Below are positions 8,836 to 20,000 of a DNA stretch of 64,000 nucleotides, piece after piece. The stretch comes from Lepidodermella squamata (Eukaryota > Gastrotricha): the NCBI GenBank assembly GCA_047495785.1, contig JBLDXI010000025.1, positions 806,001 through 870,000 on the forward strand, read 5' to 3'. The notes under the pieces are model-generated. The model ran no database searches. It had not been told where the DNA came from and was given only the letters and a program-made list of their open reading frames with translations. Within the stretch, counting starts at the first letter, position 1; every line of letters begins with the position of its first letter. Both the position numbers and the translations under genes were made by a program.

Positions 8836-10734
8836 CTAGCCAATGTTTGGCTTATCGAGTAAACTGACGTAGCAAGCGTGGCCATCGGACGAGCAATTTC
8901 CAGGTTCTTCCAATTCGAAAACAAAAATTAAAGATTGCTCGGCTAAATACGGCGCTGGAACGTAGAGCGTAACTTGAGGGCCCATTTCTGGCCAGTACCT
9001 TCCAAGATTGTAGCCGTTGATTAGCAGATGGCCCTTGCCCCAGCCTGATGGATCGAAGAACGTATCGGCCAACTGCGAGCCAAAATGAGCATTGGCAGCG
9101 TAGAAACTCGGCACGGAAAAGCTGTTGAAATTCTTGGCTTTCTTCACAAATTTGTCAAGCATTTTCGGATGTTCCGAAAAGTAGCTATGGACATTGTTCA
9201 TATTCAACGGATACATAGTCCAGTTGCCAAGAATTTGCCCGTCCAGAGTGATATTGCCGACAATGCCCTTGCGATCGGCAAGAGAATCGCCGTCTTTAAT
9301 CCGACCTTGGTTTTCAACCAGAATTTGAAGCTTCGAACCGGCAGGTAATTGCAGCCTCAATGTTCCAGCAATAGGGCGTTGAACAACTGTAAGAAGTTTC
9401 TCATCAGAAAATATGTAACCGCGATCGTGAACAGAAGTGGCATCCAAGACTACTCCTGTTTTAACGAGAGTTGTTTCGTAAAGTACGAATCCATAAGGCT
9501 GGTCGATGTTTTCAGCAGTTACGGGATAATCGGAAGTCACAACTCTCGTTTGTTGGCATAAGATACTCAAAAGTTGAAAAACATTGCCGATGAAGTTAAG
9601 CTCAACTTGTCCATATCCAATTTTCGGGTTGTTTTTCGGAACGGGGTATGGATTCGGCTCACCAGCGAACCGTTCGAAAAGTTGGCGCAGAGCCAAATAT
9701 TTTGGGGTAACATCCCCAGCCTCAGAAATCGGCGCGTCGTAATCGTAGCTTGTAACGATCGATCCAAAGCTCCTACCATCACTCTGAGAGCCGGCTTCAT
9801 ACCCGAAATTCGTGCCTCCGTGTACTGGGTAAAAATTGAATGAAGCGTTTTGGTTCAAGATATCGGTAACAGTCGACACAACCGCATCTACCGGGGTGGT
9901 TTTATGTTTCGAATCACCCCACAGATCGAACCAACCAGGGTAGAATTCAGAATTCACCAAAGGGCCGTGAGGGGCGTACTTTCTTTGAATTTTAAAAGCG
10001 TTGATAGTGTCATTAAGTGATTGAGGTCCAAAATCGATTGTTGGATAAACTCCAGGCACAGATCCGCAATTAACAGCGTAATCAACGTCTCCGTCAGTAG
10101 TAAAATAAATGACATCATCTTCGCCAAGTAATTTCTTCGTCAAGTTCCTTAGATAAAGCATGTAATCTCGGTCGCAGTGGCCCGCATTCCAACCGTATTC
10201 GTTTTCAATTTGAACCATGATTATCGGCCCGCCGTTTTTGTACAGATATTGCTTGACTTTAGGCATTAAAACTTCGAACCATCGAGTTACCGCGGAGAGA
10301 TAACGAGGGTCTGTTGTCCGAAGTTGGATGTCAGGCGTTTTCAGCAACCAAGCAGGTAATCCGCCCATGTCCTGTTCCGCATCGATTGATGGCCCAGCTC
10401 GAAGGATTACCAGGAGACCTAACTTGTTCGCTACCTCAAAATAGCGCTCAATGTCGCCTCGATCGACAAAGTTGTACTGATTTTCAATTGGTTCGTGCAG
10501 GTTCCATTTGACGTAGGTTTGGACAGCGCTGAGACCCATAGCTCGAGCTCGGCTCAAACGGTCTTCCCAGTACTCAGCAGGCACTCTAAAGTAGTGAATC
10601 GAGCCTGAAATGTAGCGGTAGGGCTGTCCATCCTTGAGGAATCGATCATTGGCGTAATCTATGACGAACGAACGATCAGCTGCCACAATTATTACGGCTT
10701 GGAGGAACAAAATCAAAACTATTTTCAACATCAA
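8836..10734 (-). CDS. GH35 beta-galactosidase-like protein (632 aa)
   Basis: Single-exon ORF from ATG 10734 to the stop at 8836. Residues 1-19 are a signal peptide. The GH35 barrel follows: SGSIHYFRVP (44-52), VILRAGPSIDAEQDMGGLP (109-127), the acid/base motif QIENEYG with Glu179, and the nucleophile motif NSEFYPGW with Glu263. The C-terminal beta domains end near GWGKGHLLINGYNLGRYWP, also typical. Length matches animal GLB1-like proteins. The enzyme should release terminal beta-galactose from glycoconjugates in lysosomes or outside the cell. Both catalytic Glu are present. Odd: the substrate loop that in vertebrate GLB1 reads RPGPYICAEW has Ala113, Ser116, Asp118 and Gln121, so specificity may differ. 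It is the complete paralogue of the fragment at 1-349. Confidence 0.93.
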   Translation of the reverse strand: MMLKIVLILFLQAVIIVAADRSFVIDYANDRFLKDGQPYRYISGSIHYFRVPAEYWEDRLSRARAMGLSAVQTYVKWNLHEPIENQYNFVDRGDIERYFEVANKLGLLVILRAGPSIDAEQDMGGLPAWLLKTPDIQLRTTDPRYLSAVTRWFEVLMPKVKQYLYKNGGPIIMVQIENEYGWNAGHCDRDYMLYLRNLTKKLLGEDDVIYFTTDGDVDYAVNCGSVPGVYPTIDFGPQSLNDTINAFKIQRKYAPHGPLVNSEFYPGWFDLWGDSKHKTTPVDAVVSTVTDILNQNASFNFYPVHGGTNFGYEAGSQSDGRSFGSIVTSYDYDAPISEAGDVTPKYLALRQLFERFAGEPNPYPVPKNNPKIGYGQVELNFIGNVFQLLSILCQQTRVVTSDYPVTAENIDQPYGFVLYETTLVKTGVVLDATSVHDRGYIFSDEKLLTVVQRPIAGTLRLQLPAGSKLQILVENQGRIKDGDSLADRKGIVGNITLDGQILGNWTMYPLNMNNVHSYFSEHPKMLDKFVKKAKNFNSFSVPSFYAANAHFGSQLADTFFDPSGWGKGHLLINGYNLGRYWPEMGPQVTLYVPAPYLAEQSLIFVFELEEPGNCSSDGHACYVSLLDKPNIG

Positions 10735-11690
10735 TTCGAACCTATAATTGCACAGAATATTTGGAACATACTGCTGAAATAATAGGTTTCCTCCAATGAA
10801 TACGATGGGCCGATAATTAGTAGGCGAGCCTATTTATCCAAGATTTAAAAATAGGGAAATCCTAAATTTGCGAAATTTGCTGCTACTGATTCTTGTTTTG
10901 ATTACGTTACGAATCTCGTGTAGCGTCTTTTGTAAAGTGCAAATAACGTGGCAAACGACGAGTAGACATGCTGCGGCACGAATATTACGCCGCTTCAATA
11001 GAAATTATTCAGTCAACATAAGTCTATTACAATGGCATTGCTCAGAACATTTGTGAGCAGTGAGCATCGTTAAAATAACTAAATACTTTGATGTGGCTAA
11101 TACATTGCGGGAATGGTAAATCTATGATCAATCTGATAGAGCTGAAGACCAGGTAAGATAAACCGTAATGTCGTCCGACTTAGACGCGATCCAGAGACAA
11201 TGATGCTACAGATCAGTCACTCACACACTTCGCATTGAAACTTGAAACACTAATTAGGAACTTTGAACCATTTTAAAATACCATTTTAAAATCCGGCCGA
11301 AGAGTTGTTGTTCTCCGAAATTCTTGAAACAAATGCCGGGGAATTGGGCATTTTTTTTACAATAATCAACCAATCTCCGTAGTGCGGTTCCATCTCGTTC
11401 CCTAGCAAAAATTTGGGCTGGTTTTACCCAAGCTATATTTGTATGGTATGACATGAGTAAAACGTTTCTATCTGTACGGAGCCGCCCGAGATTTACGAGT
11501 CGGAAGTCGGAACGAGCCGGAGGCTAGTTGCGATGAGTAAATCGAGTGCGGCGAGTTCAGATATGAACGATTTACGAATGTTATACCGTAAAATATTGCA
11601 TGAGCATGGGTACTAACACTATATTTTTTGAGCGAATGCTATATTTACAAATCACAACACTTGAAATATCTGTAATATTTATTGCGGCAT
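10735..11690. other. Intergenic, no supported gene
   Basis: Short AT-rich ORFs only. This contains the 5' flank of the GH35 gene; no promoter motif was identified with confidence. Confidence 0.4.
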
Positions 11691-11696
11691 CTAAGT

Positions 11697-11879
11697 TTTA
11701 AGTTACGAGAATATAATGATACCACCGTTGAATTAGCTGCGAAATTGAAAGAAGAGGGGCTGCAAAAGTTGAGCGAGACTTTTGAAATTGTCAAGGCACA
11801 AATCCTGAAATCCAGCGAAGATTTGATAGCTGCTTTAACCGCCGTTGTTGTTGAACATCGTGAGAACATGCTTCCGTAA
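11697..11879 (+). pseudogene. Orphan coiled-coil exon of RING-ankyrin family
   Basis: On the plus strand about 61 codons are nearly the same as the first half of the 360-nt coiled-coil exon of the gene at 34130-36680, including KLSETFEIVKAQILKSSEDL and VVVEHRENML. A stop follows after Pro, halfway through the exon length. No RING, B-box or ankyrin sequence is nearby in the same orientation, and it runs opposite to all family members. It is a broken duplicate fragment. Confidence 0.8.
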
Positions 11880-12547
11880 CAACCTGATATTTTTCATTCT
11901 TCAATATTCCTTCGTAAGCGTAAGGATTTGACAAGGGGGACACCAAAAGTACAACTCTGAACACCAAGATTTCGTGAAATTGAAAATCCACCTTTATACC
12001 GCAGAGCTGGAAACCATGCAAAAACCGCGTGCCTAGCCCGTAGGAAATTTATTCAAATTATTAAATTCAAATTAAAAATTCAAATCTCGCCATAACATCT
12101 TCATTTCAAGCCATGGCACCTGATGATTTTACCAGCGACCACTGCAAAAATTGAGCAAAAATGTGATGTGAGTGAGCTGCATTCCCGGGGTAAACCTCAG
12201 AGCAGAAGCCGTCGAGGTCCGCAGAAATCAACACGAGTCACAGATGTGATTTACATGTCGTTGTCGCATCAACATGGCATCCACATTGACGATAACAGTT
12301 TGCTAGATTCTAAGTTAGGTACTTGCTACGCAGATTTAACGTAGATTGCCCTTCCGAATTCTGTTCAACTAAAATAGAGTGTTGTTACTTAAAAGCCTTT
12401 ATTTCCATTATTTCCCATTCAAAAGCAGCAAAGAACAACCAAGCCCTGAGATGATTAAGGAGTGTTTCATCACGGTGTCATGCTAAAGCGTAGCTACTTA
12501 TGCATCCGAATTCTCTTCTCACATCACGAATGCTGCTCCTCAATACA

Positions 12548-12917
12548 TCAGATCTTGACGTAGGCTAAATGGCCACTACCGAGGACTTTCTTCCCGGCGC
12601 AGCCAGTATAGATGCTACAGAATTCAAGCCTGGCGTTGAAGCCGAAAGCGCGGCAGGCTTTAGCTGCGTTACACCTGTCAGCGCACACCTGAACCTTTGC
12701 AGCGTTTGTCGTGCCACCAATAGTGTTGCTAGCACTGCCTATTCTTTCGTAGCAGTCTTTTGTACTAGACTTGTAGCCAGCAACAGCTGAAAGAACAAAT
12801 TGATTCAATTTCAACTTCAGAAGTAAAATAGTCAGAAAACTTACTGGGGTTTTGCGCCGCGATGACTGAAATGATAGCCATGAAAACCGTCAATGCAGGG
12901 AGCAAGGATCCAGCCAT
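12548..12917 (-). CDS. Secreted PAN/apple-domain protein, copy 3 (103 aa, two exons)
   Basis: Exon 1 is 12845-12917 (73 nt, 24 codons plus one base), exon 2 is 12548-12786 (239 nt); the intron begins GTAAGTTTTC and ends TTCTTTCAG. The total of 312 nt gives 103 aa. The signal peptide MAGSLLPALTVF...VIAA is followed by the PAN core CADRCNAAKACRAFGF, then CSIYTGC, ending in AYVKI. It has six Cys like the other copies. It is head to head with the dead copy 4, and a near-palindrome around 13183-13255 (tatcacggacta / tagtccgtgata) marks the symmetry centre of that inverted duplication. Role: extracellular, ligand unknown. Confidence 0.87.
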
Positions 12918-12986
12918 TTCAATTGTAAATGAGAATGAAGTTGATAAAGTGAAAATGTTAATAATGAAATTCGGCGCATTAGTGGT

Positions 12987-13045
12987 GGTATTTATTGAGT
13001 CCGCCAAGGTTTTCGGAAGAAAAAAGGGACATGACGAATCATTTT
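12987..13045 (-). promoter_or_regulatory. PAN-family promoter block, copy 3 (diverged)
   Basis: The TATA-like CAATAAATACC is intact (12987-12997, minus strand). The bZIP-like site is degraded to TTCGTCAT, although the flanking GCAGCAAAATG is kept. Confidence 0.5.
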
Positions 13046-13312
13046 GCTGCTGAATACACGAAGAAGTGCGTGATCGAAGTGCGTGACTGATGCGTTGAAA
13101 TATAACGCTGGTATTAAAATTCAAACATCTTGCCACAAACAGCAGGTGTTACGTTGTTTATTTACTTGTCAAGTATTATTCACCACAGAATATCACGGAC
13201 TAAGGCTTAGATGCTGCAAAATACGTAGTCCGTGATATTTCTGAGGTGAATGTTACTTGACTGTTAAGTTAACATTTTCACTTTATCAACTTTATTCTAA
13301 TTTACAATTTAA

Positions 13313-13630
13313 ATGGCTGGATCCTTGCTCCCTGAATTGGCGGTTTTCAAGGCTATCATTTCAGTCATCGCGGCGCAAAACCCCAGTAAGTTTTCTAGCG
13401 CCGGCGGATGCTGGCTATTGCCCTTGAATTGTTACTTTCAGCTGGCTACAAGTCTAATGGAAAAGGTTGCTACGAAAAAACAGGCAAATACAACAACGTT
13501 ATTGGTGGCAGGCGGCCCAAGATTCAAAGCACTTGTGTTCTCGCCGAGCGACCATACCTGTATCTTGTATAAGAGCTGTGCCAGCGAGACCACGCTCTTC
13601 GATGGACAAGTGGCTTTTGTCAAGATCTGA
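13313..13630 (+). pseudogene. PAN/apple gene, copy 4, dead
   Basis: Exon 1 (13313-13385) and its GTAAGT donor, the acceptor TTACTTTCAG and the exon 2 start are preserved. Compared with copy 6 (41955-42336), a net deletion of about 47 bp removes the segment coding for the PAN core cysteines (the CADICNATKFC region). It shifts the frame, so the spliced reading meets a stop soon after. The shared CAATAAATACC/TGCGTCAT promoter block is also missing upstream. The unspliced frame stays open through the intron, which only superficially looks like a protein. Confidence 0.8.
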
Positions 13631-14368
13631 AGTTTTGCGGAGCAGTAGTCGTAATGAGAGAAGATAATTCGGATGCATAAGTAGCTACGCTTTAGCATGA
13701 CACTGCGATTTAACATTCCTTAATCATCTCAGGGCTTGGTTGTTCCTAGCTGCTTTGGAATTTTGGTTCATTCTATTGGACACAGAAATGTACGTTCAAT
13801 CTGCGAAGTCTATGAGATTTCAAAGAGACATTAGACTTGCCCACCATCCATGACTACAGATTCACTCCGATCGACATTCAGCCCTTGCGGTGCGGTTACA
13901 TTCCAGATGCGCTTGGTTAAACGCCATTTTTCTGAGTGTGTGCGTACAACCTTTATTTGAATTCCTGTACTATATGGATGTTTATGGAAGAGAAGAGGAT
14001 TTGGTATGGATTGGGAGATTTTAGATTCCAGATTCTGTAGGCATGATTCCTTCATTTCGGTTAATAATAAAATAAAAGGCATGTTCTTCTATTTTACAAT
14101 CAGCTTTCCCGGCATTTCCTTATCCAATGATTATAGCGCAGTAATTCTGCCAAATTTTGTGTAGTGGCATACTTGATACTTGCCTACTGAAACTTCGAAA
14201 GTCATAATACAACATCAAAGGGGAACATTTTAACAGGATGAAAAAATTCGCGGAAATGCTCAAAAAGAGATGAAAATTAATAGCAAGCTCGCTTACATTT
14301 ATTACATTCTCAAAATCTTCAAATCAAATATTGCTACAATTTAGTTTCTCTACACAACTCAGAAACAA
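13631..14368. other. Intergenic, no supported gene
   Basis: 3' flank of PAN copy 4, including a tail shared with the other PAN units (tcggatgcataagtagctac). No coding sequence is supported up to the stop codon of the interrupted RING-ankyrin gene at 14369. Confidence 0.5.
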
Positions 14369-14519
14369 TTAATCCCAGATTGAAAATTGATCGATCTTGC
14401 CAACGGTCTGCAGCAATTGGGCTATTCGGTCGTGTTTCTTAGCCTTCGCGACAGCAAGTGGGGAGATACCAAAATCATTGCTCATTGTGGCCATAGCAGG
14501 GCAATTCTGCAACAACAAG
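14369..14519 (-). pseudogene. 3' end of RING-ankyrin gene 1, severed by retrotransposon
   Basis: The last 50 codons of an ankyrin exon, with the repeat DFGISPLAVAKAKKHDRIAQ and stop at 14369-14371. The left part of the same exon lies at 23275-24257. Joining the two sides with one copy of the 5-bp duplication ACAAG (14515-14519 and 23270-23274) gives one uninterrupted 1134-nt exon (378 codons). So the gene was intact until the 8.75-kb insertion. Confidence 0.9.
14515..14519. other. Left target-site duplication of composite LTR element
   Basis: ACAAG here is repeated at 23270-23274. Because the right LTR-like end also finishes in ACA, the duplication could formally be only AG with the element ending at 23272; both readings restore the same empty site. 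Confidence 0.75.
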
Positions 14520-15181
14520 TGTGGCGGTGACAGGTTGTAGTCCCGCCACGCTTCATTGAACACGCGATTCGCGGTCGCGTGCGCTGCCCCTCTCTTATCA
14601 TTTTGTTTCAACTTCTCTCATTTTTTATAATAATTCCACGAATCTCTACTTACCTACGTTGCCGGCAGATCGCCGTTAAAACACCTTATTTGAATCCTAC
14701 CTTTCGTTATTAGAACATTTATATATAATATTTGTCGGTTATTCCTCGCGTCGGTCCGCGCCCTCACACTGCCTCCTTACCAAGCGGCATCGGTAATTAT
14801 TTTGTTACGCTCACCTGTTCGCTCTTTCTTACCTCGCCTTCTTGTTTCAGACCGAAGTCTAGCTTACATTCACCGCCCGTTCCGATCCTAATCCTAGCCT
14901 CTTGTTACCTATCACGCGATCGGTATGTCCCCAATCCTATTTCCGCCTTCTCGGGCATACAATATGTTTTATTATTAGGACGCGCTTATATTTCGCTAAC
15001 CGCCTGTCTTGCCTCTGCCCATTTTACTGCCCTGTCCTTGTTTGAACCCGGTATGCCGATCCTCTTGCTTCTTTCGACTGTCATTTGAACCTTTAAATTG
15101 TACAGGGCCTTACCTTTGAGAATAAAAGGACGTAACGCGACTCGAGCTTCCTTGGTGTCTATAAAAGTCGTCCCCGTTACA
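14520..15181 (+). repeat. 5' LTR (662 bp)
   Basis: Starts TGTGGCGGTGAC and ends CCCCGTTACA, with imperfectly inverted termini. It matches 21610-22270 except for a T-run indel (ATATTTG versus ATATTG) and a T/C change near 15152. A TATA-like TATAAAAG lies close to its right end. Confidence 0.92.
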
Positions 15182-15182
15182 C

Positions 15183-15200
15183 TGGTGCATCGGCCGGGAA
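15183..15200 (+). other. Primer-binding site for tRNA-Gly
   Basis: TGGTGCATCGGCCGGGAA is the exact complement of the 3' end (with CCA) expected for metazoan tRNA-Gly(GCC), one base after the LTR. Confidence 0.8.
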
Positions 15201-15206
15201 ATTGCA

Positions 15207-17057
15207 ATGGGCAAAACAACTCGCAGCGGAAAGGGCGTCCCGTCGCCGATCCCGCCTACGCCGCCGAAACAAGGCGGTCGCGGAGGTTCCCGCGGTAGTA
15301 CTCGCGGTGGTCGTGGTGGCTCCCGAGGTGGCCGGACCGGGTCTGGTGGGCTTCGCTCGCCCTCACCGCACATGACTTCGGGCTGGTCCGCCGATGAGCA
15401 GTCTCCTCCTCCCCTGACTTCTCCTCCGCGTCGCAGTGGCGGCAACAAGAGACGGCAGGCCTCGCCTCCGCCCGTGCCGGCGCCGACTCGACAGCCGGGC
15501 GCAATGCTTGGTGGCAACCCGGCTGGCGCGCAGGGCAAAGCTACCTTGATCTTGCCTCCGGATGAATTCGAGGCCTTCTGCGAAACCGTCGACTGCGCCA
15601 CGCTCGCTCGGTTCCTAGCCAGGGAGTTAACGGCCATCGAAGCCCTTTCTAACGGACCGGAGCGCGACTACCAGGTGCAGCGCTACCATCGCCTCCTGGA
15701 TCTTCAGGAACGAAAGGAGGACGAGGCTCTAGACCGCGAACTTCTGGGGCGGATGCTCGCCATTGACCCGTTGGCTCGGCAATATCGTGACCCTTCGCCT
15801 CAACGGCCACGAACTAGTTCGCTGAAATCCGGGTCTTCAACCCGGCATGACTCGGCATTTGACTCGGCCACGACTACAGCCGTTCCGTCCTCGCGGGTAC
15901 ACTTTGCCCCGTCCAGCATTTCGTCGGCCTTGGCGGCCCCTATCAAGCTCAAGGACTTGCTCGAGAAGCAGGGCGTGAACGAGCCGCTTCTCACTTTCGC
16001 GGCCCGATGCCGCGAGACCCTGAAGGATCTGGACCCGGAATCGACCCCGGTGGTCATCAAGCAACTTCACGGGCTGTTAAACGAGAAGTGCAAGGCGGCC
16101 CTGAGTAGCCTTCTCGCTGCATCGCGGGTGCCAGCAACCATCGACCAGTTGTTCAAGGAGCTTCAACGGCGCGTCCCGTCTACGGCCCTGGAAGAACGGC
16201 CGAAACAGGGCGCCGACGAATCAGTTGTCATCTTCGGCGACACATGCCGGCGCCATATGAAGCAGACTCACCCGGAACTCCCCGAAGATGCCGTTGACGA
16301 GTTGGCCGCTCAGCTGTTCATCGATGGGCTTCGCCCTGGCGAACCTCTCAACCGAGCTCTTCAACGTTACGAGGAGTTCAAGGCGGACTTTGGTTACCCG
16401 CCGCGATTGCCGGTATTGGTCAACTGGGCCGCAGCGGTCGAACGAGCCGAGTTGCGACTCAGACGCGCCGACGATTCGAAGCCTAAGCAGAAGCCGGCCA
16501 TCACCATCGCGCCGGTCGAGGTGGCGCCGAGCGAGAATGGGCCGAGGCCGCCTCGGCACAAGGGCGCCAATCAGCCTTCACAGCGCCAGTCGCAACAACA
16601 GCGGCCACCGCACGCTCAACAACAGTTCGCCGGGTCGTTTCAACCCTACCACCAGCCGAATAACTCGCAACCGCCGCCCCCTGTTTACGCTCAAGGGCAG
16701 GCCACCCCCGCCCAGCATCCGGCGATACAGGCGTTACAACAGCCGCCCCAGTTCGTTCATCAACATGGCACAGCCGATAGCTACAACATGCAGGCGTTCC
16801 AGCAACGACCGCCCGGTTCTCAACCACCGCCTTTCCGTCCCCATGGCCGGCCGCCGGCGCAACGCAATGGCCCCCGGCGACCGCCGTGGCCCGAGGACAT
16901 CAGCCAGATGGCCTACTTCCACCAGCTCAACGTCTGCTGGCGCTGCGGCGCGGCCGACCACAGCTTCCGAGACTTTGTTTGCCCGTTGATGCCGGCCCAG
17001 GTTAAGGCGGCCGTTGCCGGCATGCCGCCGCCACAATCAACTTCTCAGTCAAACTAA
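15207..17057 (+). CDS. Gag polyprotein of Ty3/gypsy element
   Basis: A 616-codon ORF beginning 7 nt after the primer-binding site. Residues 15-50 are Gly/Arg-rich (RGGSRG-type repeats) and may bind RNA. The middle is a helical capsid-like region (about 200-420), followed by a Gln/Pro-rich stretch. The end carries one zinc knuckle at residues 577-592 with the spacing CX2CX4HX6C, two residues longer than the usual CX2CX4HX4C. Gag packages the element RNA into virus-like particles. The ORF overlaps pol by about 52 nt in the -1 relation. Confidence 0.85.
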   Translation: MGKTTRSGKGVPSPIPPTPPKQGGRGGSRGSTRGGRGGSRGGRTGSGGLRSPSPHMTSGWSADEQSPPPLTSPPRRSGGNKRRQASPPPVPAPTRQPGAMLGGNPAGAQGKATLILPPDEFEAFCETVDCATLARFLARELTAIEALSNGPERDYQVQRYHRLLDLQERKEDEALDRELLGRMLAIDPLARQYRDPSPQRPRTSSLKSGSSTRHDSAFDSATTTAVPSSRVHFAPSSISSALAAPIKLKDLLEKQGVNEPLLTFAARCRETLKDLDPESTPVVIKQLHGLLNEKCKAALSSLLAASRVPATIDQLFKELQRRVPSTALEERPKQGADESVVIFGDTCRRHMKQTHPELPEDAVDELAAQLFIDGLRPGEPLNRALQRYEEFKADFGYPPRLPVLVNWAAAVERAELRLRRADDSKPKQKPAITIAPVEVAPSENGPRPPRHKGANQPSQRQSQQQRPPHAQQQFAGSFQPYHQPNNSQPPPPVYAQGQATPAQHPAIQALQQPPQFVHQHGTADSYNMQAFQQRPPGSQPPPFRPHGRPPAQRNGPRRPPWPEDISQMAYFHQLNVCWRCGAADHSFRDFVCPLMPAQVKAAVAGMPPPQSTSQSN

Positions 17058-20000
17058 AAGGGCAGACGGGCCAGGTGGCCGCCCGTTCCTGCCCTCCTGA
17101 TGCTGCGATTGCCACCTTATCCGCCGCCCTGGACGCGTGCTGCGTCTTCACCGTTGCCGGGCACGCCGTCTCGGGCCTGTTGGACACCGGCGCTAATGCG
17201 ACCATCGTCACGCCGGAACTCTGCACCTTTCTTGGCCTACCCATACAGCCGCTAGAACACAAGGTCGTCATGCGCACGGCCGATGGGCGTCTTGTTGATC
17301 CCAGCCACATCCGCGGTACCGCCTTGTTGCCATTCGCCGTTTCCTCGAATGAGTCCTACTTTCACCGCGCCTTCGTGCTGGCCAATTCTAGCCACGACCT
17401 TATCGTGGGACTCGACTGGCTTCTCCGGCTACAAGCGATCATCGACCTACGTCGCCTCATGTTAGTTGGCACGACCTGGGAGTTGCCCATCACCCTTGCG
17501 CCGCCCGCCGGTCCTCGCTGGGCCTCAGTCTGCGTCGAAAGCCTGCCCGGCCTCGATACTGGCGTACTCGTCAATGGGCACATGACCGCTGCTCGCATCA
17601 GCACTAGCGCGCCGACTTCGACGGCTACCCCGGCGTGCATGTCCATGCTGGGTGCTGCCTGGGCGCCGTTTGAGCCCGACTCTTCGCCTCGTTTGTCCTC
17701 GCCGACCGGCCGCGTTACGCCTTTAGGCCTAGGCTTCGTCCGCCTCGACACGGCTACTCACTCGGCGAGCCTACCGGTACTTGTTGTGGAAAGCGACCGG
17801 CATTGTTTCACGGTTGGTGGCTCGGTGTTGTTCACGAACCGGGCCGAGTTCAACCTCGCCTCGGGTCAGCTCTCTTTCTCGCCACCCAACCCGTCCGAGT
17901 CGCTACCTGACGATGTTCGCGCGCTTATCGACCGCTCCGTTATGGGACTGAACGCTGAGGATGGCGACGCGCTTCGACAGCTCCTCACCGAGTTCGCGCC
18001 GATATTCAGCGACAGTTCGATGGGCATTCGCCTGAAACAGCCCTTACTGATTGAGACGACGGCGACGAAGACCATCAGCGTGCCTCGCCGCTACATGGGT
18101 CCGCACAAGAAGTCCGAGCTGCGTAAGCACCTCAGATTCTTGCGCGAGCGGGGCCTGATCGAGCCCGGCAACTCGCCGAACGCCTGCTGCCCGGTCATCG
18201 TCCCCAAGCCCTCGGCCGCGGATCCCAATGGCACCCGGTTCACGGTCGATTTCAGGCCGCGGAACAAATTCCTGCCCGATCGGTATCACGTCCCGCCGCT
18301 CTGGGAGGACGTGATTGAACGGCTGCATGGCGCCACCGTCTTCTGCCGCTTGGACTTGCGCCAGGCCTTCCACCAGTTGCCGTTGGACGAATCTTGCCGC
18401 GATTTAACGACTTTTTACGGGGCCGATGGCGAGAAGTGGCGCTACGCGGTGTTACCCATGGGTCTGTCGGTTAGCCCTGCCCTGCTGCAGTCAGCGATGC
18501 AGAATGAAATCCTGGACGGTCTCCTCGACCTCTGCATCGTTTACCAGGATGACTGCCTGGTCTACGCCGACAGCGTCTCAGAGCTACTTCGCCGCCTCCG
18601 CCTGGTCTTCGAGCGCTTCCGAGACTTTCGCGTCAGCGTTTCCGCCGCCAAGTGCGAGCTCGCTCGCCCTGAAGTAAAGTTCCTTGGCCGTCGCCTTTCT
18701 GCCTCGGGCGTGTCTCCGGACCCCGATCGTACCCGCGACATCGCGCTCTTTCCTCGCCCTACCTGCCGCCGCGATGTTCGCTCGTTCCTGGGCACCTGCA
18801 ATTTTCTGCGCGCCCATCTGCCTGACTTCGCGACGCTGGCCGCGCCCTTGTCCGCGCTCACCTCGAACGCCGTGCCGTTTGCCTGGTCGGACGACTGCGA
18901 AAAGTCGTTCCTCGCCTTGAAGGCCGCCTTCCAGCAGCCGGGCATCCTGGTTTACCCGGACTTCTCCCGAGCGTTCAAGGTGATGTGCGATGCCTCGGAC
19001 GTCGGCTTGGGCTGCCTGCTCATGCAGACTGGAGATGACGGGCTCGACCGGCTGGTCGCCGCGCACAGCCGCCTGCTTTCGCCCGCCGAGCGGAAGTACC
19101 CGGCCCTGGAGAAGGAGTGCCTCGCGATCGTCTTCTCGTGCGACCGCTTTCGAGAATACCTGCTTGGCACCAGGTTTGTCCTCGAAACCGACCACAAGGC
19201 GCTCCTGTGGCTGCAGACGCTACGCGACCCGAGCAAGCGAGTCTGGCGTTGGCTTGAGCAGTTGGGCGACTACCAGTTCGATCTGGTACACCGACCTGGT
19301 CGCCTCAACCTCGCCGACGGCCTCTCGCGGCCCTCGGTCGATTCGGACGAGACCGGCTACACCTACGACGACACCGCCTTTCCCGACGCGACCTGCGCCG
19401 CCTCGTTGTCGGTAGCCGACTCGTTTCGCCTCGACCCGGCCGAGCTCCGTGCCGCTCAGCTGGCTGACCCCGATCTCGGACCTGTCCTACGCCATCTCGA
19501 CCTCGGCGAAGCTCTGCCTCAGCCACTCTCTGCCGCATCCGCTTGTCTCTTTCGTCACTGCAACGCAGTCTCCAAGGACGAAGCCGGCGTGTTTTACATG
19601 TCGGTGGAAGACCGGCTCTTCCCTCGGCTTTGTCTTATCCTTCCCGCTGTCCACGTGCCGCAGGTGATCCGCGTCGCTCATGACGCGCCCTCGTCTGGTC
19701 ACCTCGGTCGGTTCAAGACGCTGGAAAGGATACGGGACTACTGCTGGTTCCCGGGCTGCTACAGCGCGGTGCGGCGGTACTGTCGCGAGTGCGAGACCTG
19801 CAAGGTCCGGAAGGCGACGAATCAGTCTACAACCGTGCCCTTGGTGCCGATCAGGCACGCCGACGAACCCTTCGCACTAGTTTGTATGGACCTGGTCGGG
19901 CCGATCGAGCCGCCGAGCAGTCAGGGCCATCGCTGGTTGTTGACGCTCTACGATGCCTTTTCCAAGTTGCTAGTCGCCTACCCGCTCCGTTCCACGAAAG

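Noticed and set aside
13313-13630. PAN copy 4 as a 105-aa intact protein
   Set aside because: The open frame reads through the intron, and the exon 2 sequence is in the wrong frame after a 47-bp deletion that removes the core cysteines.
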